DNA from: Antarctobacter albus | GTDB taxonomy: Bacteria > Pseudomonadota > Alphaproteobacteria > Rhodobacterales > Rhodobacteraceae | Reading direction: 5' to 3' | DNA length: 64,000 nucleotides | Assembly: GCF_900101505.1 (NCBI RefSeq) | Contig: NZ_FMZI01000001.1 | Coordinates: forward strand, 558,001 to 622,000 | Shown: positions 17,486 through 26,385 of the stretch, in pieces | Position numbering within the stretch: the first letter of the stretch is position 1 | Layout of the letters: each line of letters begins with the position of its first letter | Notes under the pieces: generated by a model | What the model was told of the DNA's origin: nothing | Seen by the model: the letters and a program-made list of their open reading frames with translations, nothing else | Database searches by the model: none | Position numbers and translations under genes: made by a program

Positions 17486-20014
17486 TCAGTACAGCCCGCC
17501 AGAGCTGAGCGTGCCAAAGCCCGCCTTTGGTCCCACGATGGCCTTGTCGCCGGTCGAGGTCGTGACCTCCTGCGCGACGGTCGATCCGTCCGGCTGGATC
17601 ACGTCAAAGGTCCCCGAGATCGCAAAGCCGCCGTCGAACATCACGCCGAAGATGGGCTCTTCGCCGAGGCGGAAGCACTCGGAAACGACGTTGGGGCCGC
17701 TGGCATCGTCCGGCAGACGCGCGCCAGAGAAACGGTCGATCTTGATGAACTGGCATTCCTCGGGAACCTTGAAGTTGCCGCCCCCGTATTTCTTGACAGC
17801 TTCCTTCATGAATTCGTTGAACACGGGGCCGCACATGCCGCCCCCCGAGGCCCCGCGGCCCAGGGACCGCGGCGTGTCGTAGCCGATGTAGCAGCCCGCC
17901 ACGATGTTCGAGGTGAAGCCGACGAACCAGACATCCTTGGCGTCGTTCGTGGTGCCGGTCTTGCCCGCGGTCGGCACGCTGAGGTTGACGGTACGCGCGG
18001 CGGTGCCACGCTCGACGACGCCGCGCATCATCGAGGTCAACTGGTAGGCGGTGACGGCGTTCATCACCCTTTCACGCTCGTCGGCGATACGCGGCGCCTG
18101 CCCCTCCGGCAGGTCCGGGTTGTCGCAATCGACGCAGACCCGTTTGTTGCCAAAGACGGATTCATGCGAATAGACGGTGGTGCCGTAGCGGTCCTGAACC
18201 CGGTCGACCAGCGTCGGTTCGACCCGCTCGCCACCGTTGGCGAACATGGCATAGGCGGCGACCATGCGGAACAGGGTCGTCTCGTCCGCGCCCAGCGAGT
18301 TCGCGATGGACAGGCCCATGCGGTCGTAGACGCCGAATTTCTCGGCATAGCTGGCGACGATGTCCATGCCCACTTCCTGCGCGAGGCGGATCGTCATCAG
18401 GTTCCGCGACCGTTCGATCCCGGTGCGCAGCGGTGTCGGGCCGTAATACTGGTGAGAGGCGTTCTTGGGGCGCCAGACGCCGGCACCGGTGTCCACCTCG
18501 ATCGGGGCGTCGACAACGATGGTCGCGGGCGAATAGCCCGAATCCAGCGCCGAGGCATAGACGAAGGGCTTGAAGCTCGACCCCGGCTGGCGCATCGCCT
18601 GCGTCGCCCGGTTGAAGACCGAGTTCTGGTACGAGAACCCGCCCTGCATGGCGATGACGCGGCCCGTGTGGGCGTCCATCGCCATGAAACCGCCCTGCAC
18701 TTCGGGCACCTGCCGCAGGCTCCAGCGGATGAAAGCACCGTCGCTGTCCTGGGTCATCTGGCGGACATGGATCACGTCGCCGGGTTCGAAATTGTCGAAA
18801 AGACTGCCCTTGAACCAGTCGGTGTCGGATCGGGGCACGGTCATGCCGCGTGGATCGTCCAGAGCCACGTCCTCGATCCCAAGGAGCAGAGAATTGTCGC
18901 GCACCTCGCGCACCACCGCCACGTGCCAGGGGTGTTCCAGCTCGATGTCGCGGGCCACGCGCAGGTCGGCCAGGGCTTCGCGCCACTTTGCCTCGTCGCC
19001 CAGGGTATCGGCCGGAATCGTCTTGCCGGTGCCGCGCCATTCCCCGCGCGAACGGTCGTATTGTTCCAGCGCGCTGCGCAGCGCCTGGGCTGCCTTCCCC
19101 TGCATCTCGGGGTCCAGCGTCGCGCGAACGGAATACCCGCCGGAAAAGAACTGTTCCTCGCCAAAGTCGCGGCTCAACTGGCGGCGGATCTCGTCGGTGA
19201 AATAGTCACGGGGTGGCAGCGACCGCTGGTAAGGTTCGAAATCGCCGTTCTGAACGGATTTCAGCGGCATCGCGACCTCGGCCTGATAGGTGGCCTCGTC
19301 GATATACCCGTTCTCGAACATTTCCTTCAGCACGAAATCGCGCCGTTCGCGGAGACGCTCCTTGCGGCGCACCGGATGGTAATCCGACGGCGCCTTGGGC
19401 AACGAGGCCAGCGTCGCCGCCTCATGCGGGGCGAGTTCCGACAGGGTCTTGTTGAAATAGACCTGCGCGGCGGCGGTGACGCCGTAGGCGTTCTGGCCCA
19501 GGAAGATCTCGTTCAGGTACAGTTCAAGGATCTTTTCCTTGTCCAGCGCGCCTTCGACGCGGCTGGCCAGGATGATCTCCTTGATCTTGCGTTCAACGCG
19601 ACGGTCGCCCGACAGAAGAAAGTTCTTCATCACCTGCTGGGTGATCGTCGAGGCGCCGCGCGTGTTCCCGCGTGCAGTGTCGATGGCCGCCGACACGATG
19701 GCGCGCGGATCATAGCCATTGTGGGTATAGAACGACTTGTCCTCGGCAGAGATGAAGGCATGCTTGACCATGTCCGGGATTTCGCGCGCGGGCGTGAACA
19801 GGCGCCGTTCCTGCGCGAATTCGTCGATCACGCGGCCCTCGGCGGAATAGATCCGGCTGATCGTCGGCGGCGAATACTGCGCCAGGTGTTCGTGGCTGGG
19901 CAGGTCGCGCCCGTACATCCAGAACACGGCCCCGATGGTCAGCGCGACCATCATGGCGCCCATTGTCACGACCGAGAAGATCGCCCCGAAGAAGGAAAAG
20001 ATGAAACGCAGCAC
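17486..20014 (-). CDS. mrcA: Penicillin-binding protein 1A (bifunctional)
   Basis: Class A PBP that polymerises glycan strands and cross-links peptidoglycan; 842 residues. N-terminal membrane anchor about 5-34; glycosyltransferase domain about 50-230 with catalytic E91 in ISAEDKSFYTHNGYD and the second Glu region GASTITQQVMKNF; an OB-like insert about 330-430; transpeptidase domain with SxxK in QPGSSFKPF, the SRN motif (ERSRNL) and KTG in AGKTGTTND. GTG start at 20014 with GGGAG upstream. It follows the amidase gene in the same direction, pairing wall synthesis with wall cleavage. Confidence 0.96.
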   Translation of the reverse strand: MLRFIFSFFGAIFSVVTMGAMMVALTIGAVFWMYGRDLPSHEHLAQYSPPTISRIYSAEGRVIDEFAQERRLFTPAREIPDMVKHAFISAEDKSFYTHNGYDPRAIVSAAIDTARGNTRGASTITQQVMKNFLLSGDRRVERKIKEIILASRVEGALDKEKILELYLNEIFLGQNAYGVTAAAQVYFNKTLSELAPHEAATLASLPKAPSDYHPVRRKERLRERRDFVLKEMFENGYIDEATYQAEVAMPLKSVQNGDFEPYQRSLPPRDYFTDEIRRQLSRDFGEEQFFSGGYSVRATLDPEMQGKAAQALRSALEQYDRSRGEWRGTGKTIPADTLGDEAKWREALADLRVARDIELEHPWHVAVVREVRDNSLLLGIEDVALDDPRGMTVPRSDTDWFKGSLFDNFEPGDVIHVRQMTQDSDGAFIRWSLRQVPEVQGGFMAMDAHTGRVIAMQGGFSYQNSVFNRATQAMRQPGSSFKPFVYASALDSGYSPATIVVDAPIEVDTGAGVWRPKNASHQYYGPTPLRTGIERSRNLMTIRLAQEVGMDIVASYAEKFGVYDRMGLSIANSLGADETTLFRMVAAYAMFANGGERVEPTLVDRVQDRYGTTVYSHESVFGNKRVCVDCDNPDLPEGQAPRIADERERVMNAVTAYQLTSMMRGVVERGTAARTVNLSVPTAGKTGTTNDAKDVWFVGFTSNIVAGCYIGYDTPRSLGRGASGGGMCGPVFNEFMKEAVKKYGGGNFKVPEECQFIKIDRFSGARLPDDASGPNVVSECFRLGEEPIFGVMFDGGFAISGTFDVIQPDGSTVAQEVTTSTGDKAIVGPKAGFGTLSSGGLY

Positions 20015-20115
20015 ATGCGGCTCCCGCTACCCGACTGAAGCCGTGTTTATAGCGCATAAGGGCATGGGTCAAAACACATCGACGCGCGCCGGGCGGCGGT
20101 TTGCCGAAAGGCGCC

Positions 20116-21321
20116 CTATTGCCGTCGCAGGCGCGACAGGGCCTCGTCCTCCAATGCCCAGGCCGCGATCCCGTCCCGCAGGCCGCGCGCCATGCCCGAT
20201 CGCCAGACCGGGTCCTGCAGGTTGCGCAGGTCCTGTTCCGTCGACAGGAACCCAAGTTCGACCAGCACGGATGGAATGTCAGCCGATTTCAGCACCGAAA
20301 AAGCCGCCTGACGCAGCGGGTCCTTGTGCACATGGCCCAATGAGCCGTCGATCCCGGCGACGATGTGTTCGGCCAGCGCCTGGCTGCGCGGCGTATTGTC
20401 GAGCCGGGCCAGATCCATCAGGATCTGGGCGACCCTGTCATCGGTTCCGGTCAGGTCCAGCCCCGCCAGCAGGTCGTCCCGGTCGTGCCGTTCGGCCAGG
20501 GCCGCCGAGGCCGCGTCGGACGCCTCTTCGGCCAGCGTGTAGACTGCGGCCCCATGCGCCACACCCTCTTCCAGCGCATCCGCGTGCAAGGAGATGAAGA
20601 GGTCCGCCCCGACCTCATGGGCATATTTCACTCGCCCTTCGAGAGAGACAAAGCGATCCTCCTGCCGGGTCAGCCGCACATCGTAGTCACCCGACCGCAA
20701 GAGGATCTCGCGCAGTTCCAGCGCGAATGTCAGCACCAGGTCCGCCTCTGTCACGCCATCCCTCTGCGCGCCGGGGTCGATGCCTCCGTGCCCCGGGTCA
20801 AGGACGATGGTCAGGGGGCGGTCCGGGTCCGGGACAGAGCGGCGGGCCCGCGGGCGGGTCTGGACCCAGGACGGATCGGCCGGCGGACCGGCGGTGTTGG
20901 CAAAGCGCTCGGCATCACCCGGTTCCAGTTGCAGGGCGAGTTCGGCACCCGCCCCATCGGGCAGAACGCGCATGCCGGCGCTTTGCACCAGCATCGGCTC
21001 TGCCAGTTCAGCCACCAGCCGCGACCAGCCGGGGCGAAACAACCCCATCCGCAGGGCACTGATCCGGTCGCTCTGGTCCAGCTCGGCGGGATCGGCACCT
21101 TGCCAGTCGACCTCGGCGAAGTCCAGCACCAGCCGGTCGGGCTCTGTCAGGGTGAACACCCGCCAGGGCACGCCCTGCGACAGGGTCAGCGTCAGCTCGG
21201 TGCCGCCGAACCGGCGATCCTCGATCCGCCCGTCGATCAGCCGGGCGAGCCCGGCATCCTGCGCGGCGGCGCTGCCGGCCCAGAGGCTCAGCGCCATCAG
21301 GAAAGTAAGAAATCTGCTCAT
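20116..21321 (-). CDS. amiC: N-acetylmuramoyl-L-alanine amidase (AmiC type)
   Basis: Zn-dependent periplasmic amidase that removes stem peptides from peptidoglycan during septum splitting; 401 residues. Signal peptide about 1-21 (MSRFLTFLMALSLWAGSAAAQ), an AMIN localisation domain about 25-130, then Amidase_3 about 175-395 with Zn-binding segments IVLDPGHGGIDPGA, a conserved Glu in GVTEADLVL, SLHADA and the catalytic Glu in LVELGFLS. The ATG at 21321 gives the signal peptide directly; the frame extends nine codons upstream. It is the promoter-proximal partner of the PBP1a gene, 101 bp away. Confidence 0.94.
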   Translation of the reverse strand: MSRFLTFLMALSLWAGSAAAQDAGLARLIDGRIEDRRFGGTELTLTLSQGVPWRVFTLTEPDRLVLDFAEVDWQGADPAELDQSDRISALRMGLFRPGWSRLVAELAEPMLVQSAGMRVLPDGAGAELALQLEPGDAERFANTAGPPADPSWVQTRPRARRSVPDPDRPLTIVLDPGHGGIDPGAQRDGVTEADLVLTFALELREILLRSGDYDVRLTRQEDRFVSLEGRVKYAHEVGADLFISLHADALEEGVAHGAAVYTLAEEASDAASAALAERHDRDDLLAGLDLTGTDDRVAQILMDLARLDNTPRSQALAEHIVAGIDGSLGHVHKDPLRQAAFSVLKSADIPSVLVELGFLSTEQDLRNLQDPVWRSGMARGLRDGIAAWALEDEALSRLRRQ

Positions 21322-21392
21322 CTGCCCCGGTTCCGGTGTTTGCCGCACTCTAGGGGCATCCGGCCAGGTCGATCAATCCCGGACGGACCGGT

Positions 21393-22550
21393 TCAGGCGG
21401 CGCCCTGCCCGCGTGCGGCCATGAAGGCCCCGAGCCGCGCAAGCCCTTCCTTGATCTCCTCGGTCGACTGGGCATAGGCAAAGCGCAGCGTGCCGCCCCC
21501 CCGCACCGGGTCGAAATCCAGCCCCGGCGTCACGGCCACGCCCGCCTGGTCCAGGATCTCGCGGGCAAAGGCTCGGCTGTCATTGGTCAGATGGCTCACA
21601 TCCGCGTAGACGTAAAAGGCCCCGTCCGGCGGCGCGATCCGATCGAAGCCAATCCGCGGCAGGCCGTCCAGCATCAACTGGCGATTGCGCGCATAGACGG
21701 CCAGGTTTTCTTCCAGCTCGTCCTGTGCGTCCAGCGCCGCAAGCGCCGCAACCTGGGCGGCATGTGTCGGACAGATGAACAGGTTCTGGGCCAGGCGTTC
21801 GAATTGGCGGACCATGTCCTCGGGCACCACCAGCCAGCCGATCCGCCAGCCGGTCATCGAGAAATACTTGGAGAAGGAGTTGATCACCACGACATCGTCG
21901 CTGATTTCCAACGCCGAGACCGCGTCCTTTTCATACTCGATCCCGTGATAGATCTCATCCGACAGAAAGGCCGCGCCCCGCGCCTGGGCGTCCGCGATCA
22001 GGGCGGCCAGTTCCGGCTTTTCCAGCATCGTGCCGCTGGGATTCGCCGGGCTGGCAACCAAAAGCCCCTCGTAGTCGATGCCGGCGAGGTCGCTGGGCGT
22101 GGGCTGATAGCGGTTTTCCGCCGAGCACTGCACCTCGACCGGGGTCACGTCCAGCGCCTTGAGGATCTGCCGGTACGACGGGTATCCGGGCGCCCCCAGG
22201 GCCATCCGGTCGCCCGCATCGAACAGCGCGGTAAAGGCCAGAATGAAGCCGCCGGAGGACCCTGGCGTGACCACCACCCGGCCCGGATCCAGGTCGATCC
22301 CGTACCACTCATCATAGAGTTTCGCGATGCGGGCGCGCAGTTCCGGCAGCCCAAGCGCGACGGTGTATCCCAGAGGATCGTTTTCCATGTCGCGCGTCAG
22401 GGCGGCGCGGGCCGCGGCGGGCGCAGGGGTGCCGGGCTGGCCCAGTTCCATGTGGACGATGCTGCGCCCGCCGGCCTCTGCCAGGCGTGCCGCTTCCATC
22501 ACGTCCATCACGATAAAGGGATCAACCGCGCCCCGCCTTGAATTCCGCAT
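21393..22550 (-). CDS. Class I/II pyridoxal-phosphate aminotransferase
   Basis: A 385-residue fold-type I aminotransferase. Visible: GYTVALGLPELRARIA (substrate/dimer region), PGSSGGFILAF (cofactor phosphate), ASPANPSGTML (Asn contacting PLP), SDEIYHGIEY (Asp on pyridine N), the Schiff-base Lys in NSFSKYFSMTGWRIGW, and the C-terminal Arg in GTLRFAYAQ that binds the substrate carboxylate. It could act on aspartate or aromatic or branched-chain amino acids; specificity is not readable. It is divergent from the metalloprotease gene with a 57-bp gap. Confidence 0.92.
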   Translation of the reverse strand: MRNSRRGAVDPFIVMDVMEAARLAEAGGRSIVHMELGQPGTPAPAAARAALTRDMENDPLGYTVALGLPELRARIAKLYDEWYGIDLDPGRVVVTPGSSGGFILAFTALFDAGDRMALGAPGYPSYRQILKALDVTPVEVQCSAENRYQPTPSDLAGIDYEGLLVASPANPSGTMLEKPELAALIADAQARGAAFLSDEIYHGIEYEKDAVSALEISDDVVVINSFSKYFSMTGWRIGWLVVPEDMVRQFERLAQNLFICPTHAAQVAALAALDAQDELEENLAVYARNRQLMLDGLPRIGFDRIAPPDGAFYVYADVSHLTNDSRAFAREILDQAGVAVTPGLDFDPVRGGGTLRFAYAQSTEEIKEGLARLGAFMAARGQGAA

Positions 22551-22607
22551 GCCTGCCTCTCTACTGTGTCGCCAGTGAGGCTTACGAGCACAAGGAGCAG
22601 CCCGTCA

Positions 22608-23936
22608 ATGATACGCCACACGATCCTGTCCCGTCTGACCGCCCTGGTCATGGCTCTGTCCATTCTGGCAGCAGTTCCGGCCCAGGCGGCCACCACGCTG
22701 TTGCGCGACGCGGACATGGAATATGCGCTGCGCCAGCTTGCCGCGCCCATTCTGACCGCCGCCGGCCTCAGCCCGCAGCAGGTCAAGATCATCGTGATCG
22801 ACGACGGGTCGCTGAACGCCTTTGTCACCGATACGCGGCATATCTTTCTGCATTCCGGCCTGATCATGCGGCTGGACAGTGCAGAGGCTTTGCAGGCCGT
22901 GATCGCGCACGAGGCCGCGCATATCGCCAATGGCCATATCGCGCGCCGGCTGGGCAACCTGCGGGCCGCGCGCACCGCCGCTGGAATCGGGATGGCGCTG
23001 GCCGCTGCCGCCGCGGCGGCAGGGGCCAACAGCCAGGCCGCCGCTGCCGCCGCCATCGGGTCGCAATCCTCGGCCATGCGGCTGTTCATGTCGCATACCC
23101 GGGCCGAGGAATCCGCCGCCGACATCTCCTCTGTCCGGTTCATGATGCGCGCGGGTGTCGATCCGCGCGGCGCGCTGGAGGTGCAAAAGCTCTTTCGCGG
23201 GCAAGAAGCCCTGTCAGTCGGTCGCCAGGACCCCTACATGCGCACCCACCCGATGACCCGCGACCGCCAGCGCGCGCTCGAGGCGCTGGTGGCGGGACAG
23301 AAGAGTCCGGGCCGGGATGCCACCGCGCAATACTGGTTCAAACGGGCGCAGGGCAAGCTGACTGCCTTCAAGCGTGCGCCGTCCTGGACGCTACGGCGCC
23401 TCAAGGACAGTGGAAGCCAGGACATCGCCCACATGCGCGAGGCCGTGGCCTGGCACCGCCAGTCGAACCTGAAAAAATCCCTCTCCGCCATCGACCGCGC
23501 CATCGCGCTGCGCCCCGGCGATCCCTACCTGCTGGAGCTCAAGGGTCAGATCCTGCTGGAGTCGCGCCAGTTCGGCGCCGCCGTCCAGGTCTACCAGGCG
23601 GCTGCCAATCGCGCCCCGCGCGAACCGCTGATCCTGGGCGGGCTGGGTCGTTCGCTGCTGGCGACCGGGAACCACCGGCAGGCTCTCAAGGCACTCGAGG
23701 CGGCACGCGGACGTGATTTCACCGATGCCCGCGTCTTGCGTGACCTTGCCGTCGCCTATGCCAAGACCGGGCAGCCGGGCATGGCCTCGGTCGTGACCGC
23801 GGAACGCTATGCCCTGCAAGGGAGCCTCAAGGACGCAAGGCTGCACGCGGAACGCGCGGTTGCCACGCTGCCCCGCGGCTCTGCCCCGTGGCAACGGGCA
23901 CAGGATGTGCTAAGTGCGGCGAAACAGGCCAAATAA
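22608..23936 (+). CDS. Periplasmic M48 metalloprotease with TPR repeats (BepA-like)
   Basis: Outer-membrane protein quality-control protease, 442 residues. Signal peptide about 1-27 (ending AVPAQA), Zn protease domain with H101-E102-x2-H105 in AHEAAHIANGH and the third ligand in RAEESAADISSVRFM, then TPR-like helices about 295-435. E. coli BepA degrades misassembled LptD and helps its folding. ATG at 22608 follows AAGGAG; the upstream open frame lacks a ribosome site. An Ala-rich stretch (about 125-150) lies just after the active site. It starts a forward run with two thiol-redox genes. Confidence 0.92.
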   Translation: MIRHTILSRLTALVMALSILAAVPAQAATTLLRDADMEYALRQLAAPILTAAGLSPQQVKIIVIDDGSLNAFVTDTRHIFLHSGLIMRLDSAEALQAVIAHEAAHIANGHIARRLGNLRAARTAAGIGMALAAAAAAAGANSQAAAAAAIGSQSSAMRLFMSHTRAEESAADISSVRFMMRAGVDPRGALEVQKLFRGQEALSVGRQDPYMRTHPMTRDRQRALEALVAGQKSPGRDATAQYWFKRAQGKLTAFKRAPSWTLRRLKDSGSQDIAHMREAVAWHRQSNLKKSLSAIDRAIALRPGDPYLLELKGQILLESRQFGAAVQVYQAAANRAPREPLILGGLGRSLLATGNHRQALKALEAARGRDFTDARVLRDLAVAYAKTGQPGMASVVTAERYALQGSLKDARLHAERAVATLPRGSAPWQRAQDVLSAAKQAK

Positions 23937-23960
23937 CAGACAACATGATTGGGAGTCCCC

Positions 23961-24740
23961 ATGTTCACCTCGACCAAATTCCTTCGCGGCAGTGCCGCTG
24001 CCCTCTGCCTTCTGGCGGCCCCGATGGTGCAGGCCCAGGACGACGGCGGCTTTGATTTCTCGTCCATGACGCCCGACCAGCGCGCGGCCTTCGGGGCACA
24101 GGTGCGCGAATACCTGCTGGAAAACCCGCAGGTCATCATGGAGGCCGTCGCCGTCCTCGAAGACCGCGAAAAACAGGCACAGGCGGCGCAGGACGACGCC
24201 CTGGTGACCGACAACATGGCGCGCCTTCTGGATGACGGGTTCTCCTATGTCGGCGGCAACCCCGATGGCGACGTCACCGTGATCGAGTTCATGGACTACC
24301 GCTGTGGCTATTGCCGCCGCGCCCACCCCGAGGTCGAAGAGCTGATCGCCAGCGATGGCAACATCCGCTACATCCTCAAGGAATTCCCGATCCTGGGCGA
24401 GGCCTCGATGGTGTCGTCCAAATTCGCCGTGGCAACGCATATCGTGGCCGGGGATGAGGCCTACAAGGCCGTGCATGATGCGCTGATCACGCTGGAAGGC
24501 AACCCGGGCAACGGACCGCTGCGCCGGATCGCGCAGACACTGGGCCTGGATGCCGATGCGATCATGGCCGAGATGGAAAGTGACGAAGTCGCCCGCCGCA
24601 TCGCGGAAACCCGCGAACTGGCCATTGCCATGAACATCAACGGAACACCCAGCTTCGTCTTCGGCGAGGAAATGGTGCGCGGCTACGCCCCGCTGCCGAC
24701 CATGCGCCAGATCATCGAAGACCAGCGCGCCGCCGAGTGA
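23961..24740 (+). CDS. DsbA-family periplasmic thiol-disulfide oxidoreductase
   Basis: A 259-residue exported thioredoxin-fold protein. Signal peptide about 1-25 (ending MVQAQ), a helical N-terminal extension, then the DsbA/Com1-like domain from about 85 with the active-site CGYC in FMDYRCGYCRRAHPEVE and a cis-Pro in NGTPSFVFGEE. It follows the BepA-like gene by 24 bp and overlaps the next gene by 4 bp. It may oxidise or isomerise envelope proteins. The N-terminal helical extension is reminiscent of trimerising ScsC-type proteins, but trimerisation is not shown. Confidence 0.92.
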   Translation: MFTSTKFLRGSAAALCLLAAPMVQAQDDGGFDFSSMTPDQRAAFGAQVREYLLENPQVIMEAVAVLEDREKQAQAAQDDALVTDNMARLLDDGFSYVGGNPDGDVTVIEFMDYRCGYCRRAHPEVEELIASDGNIRYILKEFPILGEASMVSSKFAVATHIVAGDEAYKAVHDALITLEGNPGNGPLRRIAQTLGLDADAIMAEMESDEVARRIAETRELAIAMNINGTPSFVFGEEMVRGYAPLPTMRQIIEDQRAAE

Positions 24741-25162
24741 TCCGGGCCGCGCTTCTGTTTTGCGCCTTCTGCGCCAGCCCCGTGCTGGCGCAGGAGATGA
24801 CGCTGTCGGAACGGCTGCGGGCGCTGAGCGCGCCAGCACCGACAGATTTCTATGAAGATGAACGCCAGGGCGACCTGGACCTTATCGCAAGCCATGCGCC
24901 GGCGCTGTTCGGTGACGGCGGCGCCGTGATCGTCATGTTCAGCGGGCCGGAGTGCGGCAGCTGTGGCACGGCCTGGACTGACTTGCAGGACATGGCCCAG
25001 GCGCAGGGGGTCCCGGTGCGTCTGCTGGACACGGATGAGCCCGAAAACGCCGCGCTGATGCAGGCGCTCACGCTGGACACCCTGCCCTCATATGTCATGC
25101 GGGACAGGTTGATCCGGGGTGAGATGCCCGCCTTTGTGCTGGGGCGATACCTGGCGGAATGA
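24737..25162 (+). CDS. Small periplasmic thioredoxin-like protein
   Basis: A 141-residue exported protein with a GTG start overlapping the DsbA stop (GTGA). Signal peptide about 1-18 (LLFCAFCASPVLAQ). The thioredoxin-like core has a CGSC motif in FSGPECGSCGTAW and a cis-Pro candidate in DTLPSYVM. CxxC with Gly-Ser between the cysteines is unusual for DsbA/DsbC and closer to small reductase-like proteins. It probably works with the upstream DsbA-like protein, for example as its redox partner; that is inferred from coupling. Confidence 0.8.
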   Translation: MIRAALLFCAFCASPVLAQEMTLSERLRALSAPAPTDFYEDERQGDLDLIASHAPALFGDGGAVIVMFSGPECGSCGTAWTDLQDMAQAQGVPVRLLDTDEPENAALMQALTLDTLPSYVMRDRLIRGEMPAFVLGRYLAE

Positions 25163-25168
25163 GGCGGG

Positions 25169-26293
25169 CTACTCCGCCGCTTCCGCCTGTTCGGCCTCGA
25201 TGACTTCTGCCCGCTTCTCGACCTCTTCGACGATGTGCTCGATCATCTGGTCGTTGGACATCTTGTGGCTGGCCTTGCCCGCAAGGTAGACCATGCCGCT
25301 GCCCGCGCCGCCGCCGGTAAAGCCGACGTCCGTCATCAGCGCCTCGCCGGGGCCGTTCACGACGCAGCCGATGATCGACAGGCTCATCGGCGTCTTGATA
25401 TGTTCCAGCCTTTTTTCAAGCACTTCCACGGTCTTGATCACATCGAACCCCTGCCGGGCACAGGACGGGCATGAGATGATGTTGACGCCGCGATGGCGCA
25501 GGCCAAGCGATTTCAGGATCTCGTAGCCGACCTTGACCTCTTCGACCGGGTCCGCCGACAGAGATACGCGGATCGTGTCACCGATCCCCATCCACAGCAG
25601 GTTGCCCAGCCCGATGGCGCTCTTGATCGTGCCGGACATGAGGCCCCCGGCCTCGGTGATGCCAAGGTGGATGGGCGCGTCCGTCTGTTCGGCAAGCTGC
25701 TGGTAGGCGGCGGCGGCCATGAAGACGTCAGAGGCCTTGCAGCTGATCTTGAACTCGTGGAAATCGTTGTCCTGCAGGATCTTGATGTGATCCAGCCCGC
25801 TTTCGACCATCGCGTCGGGACAAGGTTCGCCGTATTTCTCCAGCAGGTGTTTTTCGAGGCTGCCCGCGTTCACGCCAATCCGGATCGAGCAGTTGTGATC
25901 GCGCGCCGCCTGGATCACCTCGCGCACGCGGTCCTGGCTGCCGATGTTGCCCGGGTTGATCCGCAGGCAGGCGGCTCCGGCCTCGGCGGCCTCGATCCCG
26001 CGCTTGTAGTGGAAATGAATGTCGGCGACGATCGGCACCGGGCTTTCGCGCACGATCTCCTTCAGCGCGCGCGAGGAGTCTTCGTCGGGGACAGAGACCC
26101 GGACAATGTCGGCGCCCGCGTCAGCTGCGGCCTGTACCTGCTTGATCGTACCGGGAATATCCGTGGTGACCGTGTTGGTCATGGTCTGCACGCTGATCGG
26201 TGCACCCCCCCCGACGGGGACGTTTCCCACCATGATCTGCCGGGATGTGCGACGATAGATATTGCGCCACGGGCGGACGTGATTGAGGCTCAT
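25169..26293 (-). CDS. ispG: 4-hydroxy-3-methylbut-2-enyl diphosphate synthase
   Basis: Iron-sulfur enzyme of the MEP isoprenoid pathway that converts methylerythritol cyclodiphosphate to HMBPP; 374 residues. TIM-barrel part with [30 protein letters not shown], and the [4Fe-4S] ligands in IISCPSCAR plus the Cys of [13 protein letters not shown], followed by the conserved Glu. It lies 92 bp downstream of the RodZ-like gene, the same rodZ-ispG neighbourhood seen in E. coli, and is convergent with the thioredoxin-like gene. Confidence 0.97.
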   Translation of the reverse strand: MSLNHVRPWRNIYRRTSRQIMVGNVPVGGGAPISVQTMTNTVTTDIPGTIKQVQAAADAGADIVRVSVPDEDSSRALKEIVRESPVPIVADIHFHYKRGIEAAEAGAACLRINPGNIGSQDRVREVIQAARDHNCSIRIGVNAGSLEKHLLEKYGEPCPDAMVESGLDHIKILQDNDFHEFKISCKASDVFMAAAAYQQLAEQTDAPIHLGITEAGGLMSGTIKSAIGLGNLLWMGIGDTIRVSLSADPVEEVKVGYEILKSLGLRHRGVNIISCPSCARQGFDVIKTVEVLEKRLEHIKTPMSLSIIGCVVNGPGEALMTDVGFTGGGAGSGMVYLAGKASHKMSNDQMIEHIVEEVEKRAEVIEAEQAEAAE

Positions 26294-26385
26294 GCGCTCT
26301 GTCCTGTGTTTGCGTTGGTCTCGAGGCGGACACTAGTCCCTGCGCGCGCCACAGACCAGCCCGTGCGCCATCGCGCCGCGTGTCG

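Noticed and set aside
17357-20038. Long + strand open frame opposite the PBP1a gene
   Set aside because: Antisense shadow of a clear class A PBP; no ribosome site or protein-family pattern.
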